Source of the DNA: an uncultured Acidimicrobiales bacterium
Lineage (GTDB): Bacteria; Actinomycetota; Acidimicrobiia; Acidimicrobiales; SZUA-35
Direction of reading: 5' to 3'
Length of the DNA stretch: 64,000 nucleotides
Assembly: GCA_937922785.1 (NCBI GenBank)
Contig: CALAJQ010000020.1
Span: 124,001-188,000, forward strand
This document shows positions 61,640 through 64,000 of this stretch, one piece after another. The stretch's first letter is position 1. Every line of letters starts with the position of its first letter. Under the pieces are notes generated by a model. The model searched no databases, was not told the origin of the DNA, and worked only from the letters and a program-made list of their open reading frames with translations. The translations under genes and the position numbers were made by a program.

Positions 61640-62815
61640 TCAGCTGGCGGCGCTGCGATATCGCTTCGCGAGCCACCGGTTGAACTGCACATGACTTTCT
61701 TCTTGCCATGAGTAGCGACCCCGAGGGGCGTACCTAGAGCGAAGACCTTTTTGGACTTTCGTAGTTGCGTCTTGATCCTGCTCAACAAAGACTTGCACCC
61801 CTGCGTCTGACAGTGTGAGCTTTTGTTCAAAGAGCGGATCTTCAAGTGCTGACGGATGGAAGATGTATCCGATTTCCACGTCGATTGTTTCCGGCCCGGT
61901 TGGACGGATCAGGAAGAAGAAGCATTGGTCGGGCGCGGTACCGAGGCACAACACAGGTGGGATTAGAGCGAACGTCGAACGCATCCGCTCCTCTTCGGTG
62001 AGCTTGGGGAACACGTCCATAATGACTCGGTGGGTTGCGTTGAAGCCACCGTCGATGTGGGTGTAGCCCGCGGTCCGGAAAACCACGTTGGAGTCGTCGT
62101 CCCACGGCACTGGAAAGCCTGACATATCCGACGGGCAGAAGTCTTGGACAAACTGATGTAGTCGGTTGGCGTGGTATCCGTCGTTGAAGTTCTCGAACAT
62201 CACCTTCCAGTTCCACGGAAGGTTCTCGAGAGTGAAGGTGCCGGGGCACACGGCGTCGGCTAGATCGAAGTTTTCGAGGTAAGGCGTGTACCGCTCGAGT
62301 GTTGGAGCCAGTGGCTCGGCGTCAAGATTGAAGTTGACGAATATGAAACCTTGCCATTCTTCGACCGCGAGCGGTGGAAGACCAAAGTCGGCCTTGTTGA
62401 AGTCCTTCGTTTTCTCCATCGCTGGAGAACCCAGCAGGCGGCCGTCTTGGCCATAAATCCAATGGTGATACGGGCACTTAAAGGTGGATGAGTTGCCCTC
62501 GCCTTCACAGACTTGCATTGCCCGGTGCTGACAGACGGCCGACATCGACCGCACGACACCCGCCTTGTCTCGAACCACGATGATCGGTTCTTCCATGATG
62601 TCGACGGTGAACCAGTCGCCGGGGTTAGGAATGCGCTCGGCGCGCCCCACTGCAAGCCATTCCCGCATGAAGAGCAGCTCTTTTTCCGCAGCCAGTACAT
62701 CGGGCGAAACATAGAGGTCAGGGTGAAGGGTCTTGGCGTCGGCGACATCGGCGACTGACGAGTCAAGGCTGGCCAGAAGTTCGTCGTTGAGGATGCTCAC
62801 TGGTGTCGATTTCAC
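61640..62815 (-). CDS. Rieske non-heme iron oxygenase, alpha-subunit type
   Basis: A 391-residue ring-hydroxylating-type oxygenase. The Rieske ligands are Cys95, His97 ('VCQHRAM') and Cys114, His117 ('KCPYHHW'). The iron site is in 'ENFNDGYHANRLH' with His215 and His220; Asp212 bridges the two centres as in most members. 'YLYVSPDVLAAEKELLFMREW' type N-terminal sequence is shared with choline/carnitine and aromatic oxygenases. It is coupled in an operon with a BMP importer, CoA ligase, MDR reductase and methyltransferase, and has no reductase or ferredoxin beside it. Confidence 0.88.
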   Translation of the reverse strand: MKSTPVSILNDELLASLDSSVADVADAKTLHPDLYVSPDVLAAEKELLFMREWLAVGRAERIPNPGDWFTVDIMEEPIIVVRDKAGVVRSMSAVCQHRAMQVCEGEGNSSTFKCPYHHWIYGQDGRLLGSPAMEKTKDFNKADFGLPPLAVEEWQGFIFVNFNLDAEPLAPTLERYTPYLENFDLADAVCPGTFTLENLPWNWKVMFENFNDGYHANRLHQFVQDFCPSDMSGFPVPWDDDSNVVFRTAGYTHIDGGFNATHRVIMDVFPKLTEEERMRSTFALIPPVLCLGTAPDQCFFFLIRPTGPETIDVEIGYIFHPSALEDPLFEQKLTLSDAGVQVFVEQDQDATTKVQKGLRSRYAPRGRYSWQEESHVQFNRWLAKRYRSAAS

Positions 62816-62846
62816 TGGGATTGGGCCTCTGCTTTCGGTGCTTGGG

Positions 62847-64000
62847 TCAAGAGAAAACTTCTTTCAAGACGAACTTGCGAATCTTGCCGACGCTAGTACG
62901 GGGTAGCTCGTCGAGGAAGGTGAATTCTCGCGGGCGCTTGGCTTTGCCTAGGCGTTCCTCGCACCACAGCTTTAGTTCCTGTGTTAGTTCCTCGGGCGCG
63001 GGTGCGTCGTGCTGGTTGGCGGCAACGATAAACGCAACAGGCACCTCGTCTCGGACCGGGTCGGGCGCACCCACGACTGACGCTTCCAAAACCTTCGGGT
63101 GGGACGTGAGGACGGCTTCTACTTCCACGGTGGAAACGTTTTCGCCAGCGACCTTCAATACGTCGGATCGGCGGCCGTCAAAGTAGAACCGGCCATCGGT
63201 GTCATATGACGCTCGATCGCCAGTCAAGAACCAGCCGTCACGGAAACTGTTTGCCGTCGTTTGCCGATCATCGAGGTAGGCCGCAAACAGCGTCAAACCC
63301 GGTGTTCCACCAACCACAATCTCGCCAACTTCGCCGGATGCGGCCCGGCTGCCGTCGCTTCGGTGGATCTCTACCGCGCATCCTTCGGTTACGTACCCCA
63401 TCGAGTCGGGTCGGGGAGCGGCCGCCTCATCACTTAGGACCGCCGGAATGGTTTCGGTCATGCCGTAAAGCTGGCGGGGTTCACAACCGAACCAGTCAGA
63501 CAATGTTTCGTACTGATCGTCTGAAATATTCTGTGCGAACCAGCAATGACGCAGCTTCAGGCCATCCACTTTTGCCCCTCGGGCCAGAATCATGCGCAGC
63601 GGGGCGGCGAACAGGCTGGCGCACGTGGCTTCGTGTCGAGCCGCTTGCGGTAAGAACCCGCTTGCGGAAAAGGTAGGCATCAGAGCCACCGAAGCTCCGA
63701 CCGAGATGGCGGACGCAAACGAGTAGTACTGAGCGTTGGCATGGAACATCGGCAGGGCAACGATGTGGCGATCCGCAGCGGTCAGGTCTGCGGCCTCGGC
63801 CATTACCTGTCCGGCGAATGCGTAGTTGGCCTGGGTGATCTCAACCCCTTTGGGTTGCCCGGTGGTGCCGCTGGTAAACATCACCGCGGCCCGGTCGGTC
63901 AGAGCCGGAGTTGGCCAGTCGCTGAACCTTGTCTCGCCGAAGGTGGTCTCGCCGAAGGTGTCGAACGAAGCGTCGGCCTCGTCGACGGCCTTGGTCACCA
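62847..64000 (-). CDS. AMP-binding acyl-CoA ligase, C-terminal part (5' end outside window)
   Basis: The frame is open to the window edge, giving the last about 384 residues of an ANL-superfamily enzyme. The P-loop-like motif is 'MFTSGTTGQPKGVEIT', followed by 'YGMTETIPAV', 'FLTGDRASYDTDGRFYFDGR' (the Asp and Arg of motif A8) and the catalytic Lys near the end in 'LPRTSVGKIRK'. The enzyme joins a carboxylic acid to CoA with ATP. It is first seen of a long minus-strand operon and may activate an acid brought in by the BMP transporter or made by the Rieske enzyme. Confidence 0.88.
   Translation of the reverse strand, partial: VTKAVDEADASFDTFGETTFGETRFSDWPTPALTDRAAVMFTSGTTGQPKGVEITQANYAFAGQVMAEAADLTAADRHIVALPMFHANAQYYSFASAISVGASVALMPTFSASGFLPQAARHEATCASLFAAPLRMILARGAKVDGLKLRHCWFAQNISDDQYETLSDWFGCEPRQLYGMTETIPAVLSDEAAAPRPDSMGYVTEGCAVEIHRSDGSRAASGEVGEIVVGGTPGLTLFAAYLDDRQTTANSFRDGWFLTGDRASYDTDGRFYFDGRRSDVLKVAGENVSTVEVEAVLTSHPKVLEASVVGAPDPVRDEVPVAFIVAANQHDAPAPEELTQELKLWCEERLGKAKRPREFTFLDELPRTSVGKIRKFVLKEVFS

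Noticed and set aside
1-64000. tRNA or rRNA genes, intact insertion sequences, prophage
   Set aside because: No cloverleaf with a GGTTCGAATCC-type arm outside coding sequence, no rRNA motifs, and no transposase, integrase or phage structural gene was found by reading.

Overview
The window reads as chromosomal DNA of a free-living, moderately GC-rich bacterium, most likely an actinobacterium of the marine Acidimicrobiia type. This is an inference from gene content: a DtxR-type metal regulator, a SufR-led suf operon with sufT, a RecQ helicase with a C-terminal phosphoribosyltransferase-like domain, many LLM, Rieske, SDR and VOC enzymes, and frequent GTG/TTG starts. No rRNA, tRNA, CRISPR array, phage or intact insertion sequence was seen.

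Layout. 1-3.0 kb: the end of an amine oxidase, then a thioredoxin-reductase-like flavoprotein divergent from a TetR regulator and a methyltransferase, with two operator-like palindromes between them. 3.0-7.5 kb: a three-gene Fe(III) ABC importer and a DtxR-family regulator. 7.6-9.8 kb: a Rieske oxygenase, a RidA protein and an ArsC-type arsenate reductase whose catalytic cysteine codon is an in-frame TGA. 9.9-13.8 kb: the Hen1-Pnkp RNA-repair pair. 13.8-26.1 kb: mixed metabolic genes (SDR, MDR, amidase, GNATs, acyltransferase, LLM, M19 dipeptidase, RidA, LysR) and three proteins of unknown function. 26.2-31.4 kb: sufR divergent from ferredoxin-sufB-sufC-sufD-sufT. 31.5-42.7 kb: hydrolase, GMC oxidoreductase, GH13 glucosidase, class III aminotransferase, LysR, a dimethylglycine-dehydrogenase-like FAD-GcvT fusion, and RecQ. 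42.8-47.5 kb: a creatinase-like M24 protein translationally coupled to a 5-oxoprolinase-like HyuA-HyuB fusion. 47.5-48.1 kb: a decayed response-regulator gene beside a large palindrome. 48.1-49.5 kb: a Popeye-domain protein and a MerB (organomercurial lyase)-like gene, again with an in-frame TGA at the place of a catalytic cysteine. 49.5-54.6 kb: aminotransferase, PhyH-type dioxygenase, secreted DUF4214 protein, VOC protein. 54.6-64.0 kb: one long minus-strand operon joining an AMP-binding ligase, a Rieske oxygenase, a BMP-type ABC importer, an MDR oxidoreductase and a methyltransferase.

The most notable result is two independent selenoprotein candidates. In the ArsC-like gene (TGA at 9757-9759) and the MerB-like gene (TGA at 49274-49276) the reading frame continues past the TGA into conserved family sequence. 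In each case the TGA aligns with the catalytic cysteine, and a hairpin matching the published bacterial SECIS pattern (apical loop 17 and 19 nt after the UGA, G in the first two loop positions) follows. ArsC selenoproteins have precedent in marine metagenomes. A selenocysteine-containing MerB-like protein is not one I know to be described. The selA/selB/selC/selD genes this predicts are not in the window.

A second theme is intergenic repeats: a family of about 45 bp at three loci, a modular inverted/tandem element at two loci, a 15 bp tandem array at a convergent gene end, and a 48 bp near-perfect palindrome.
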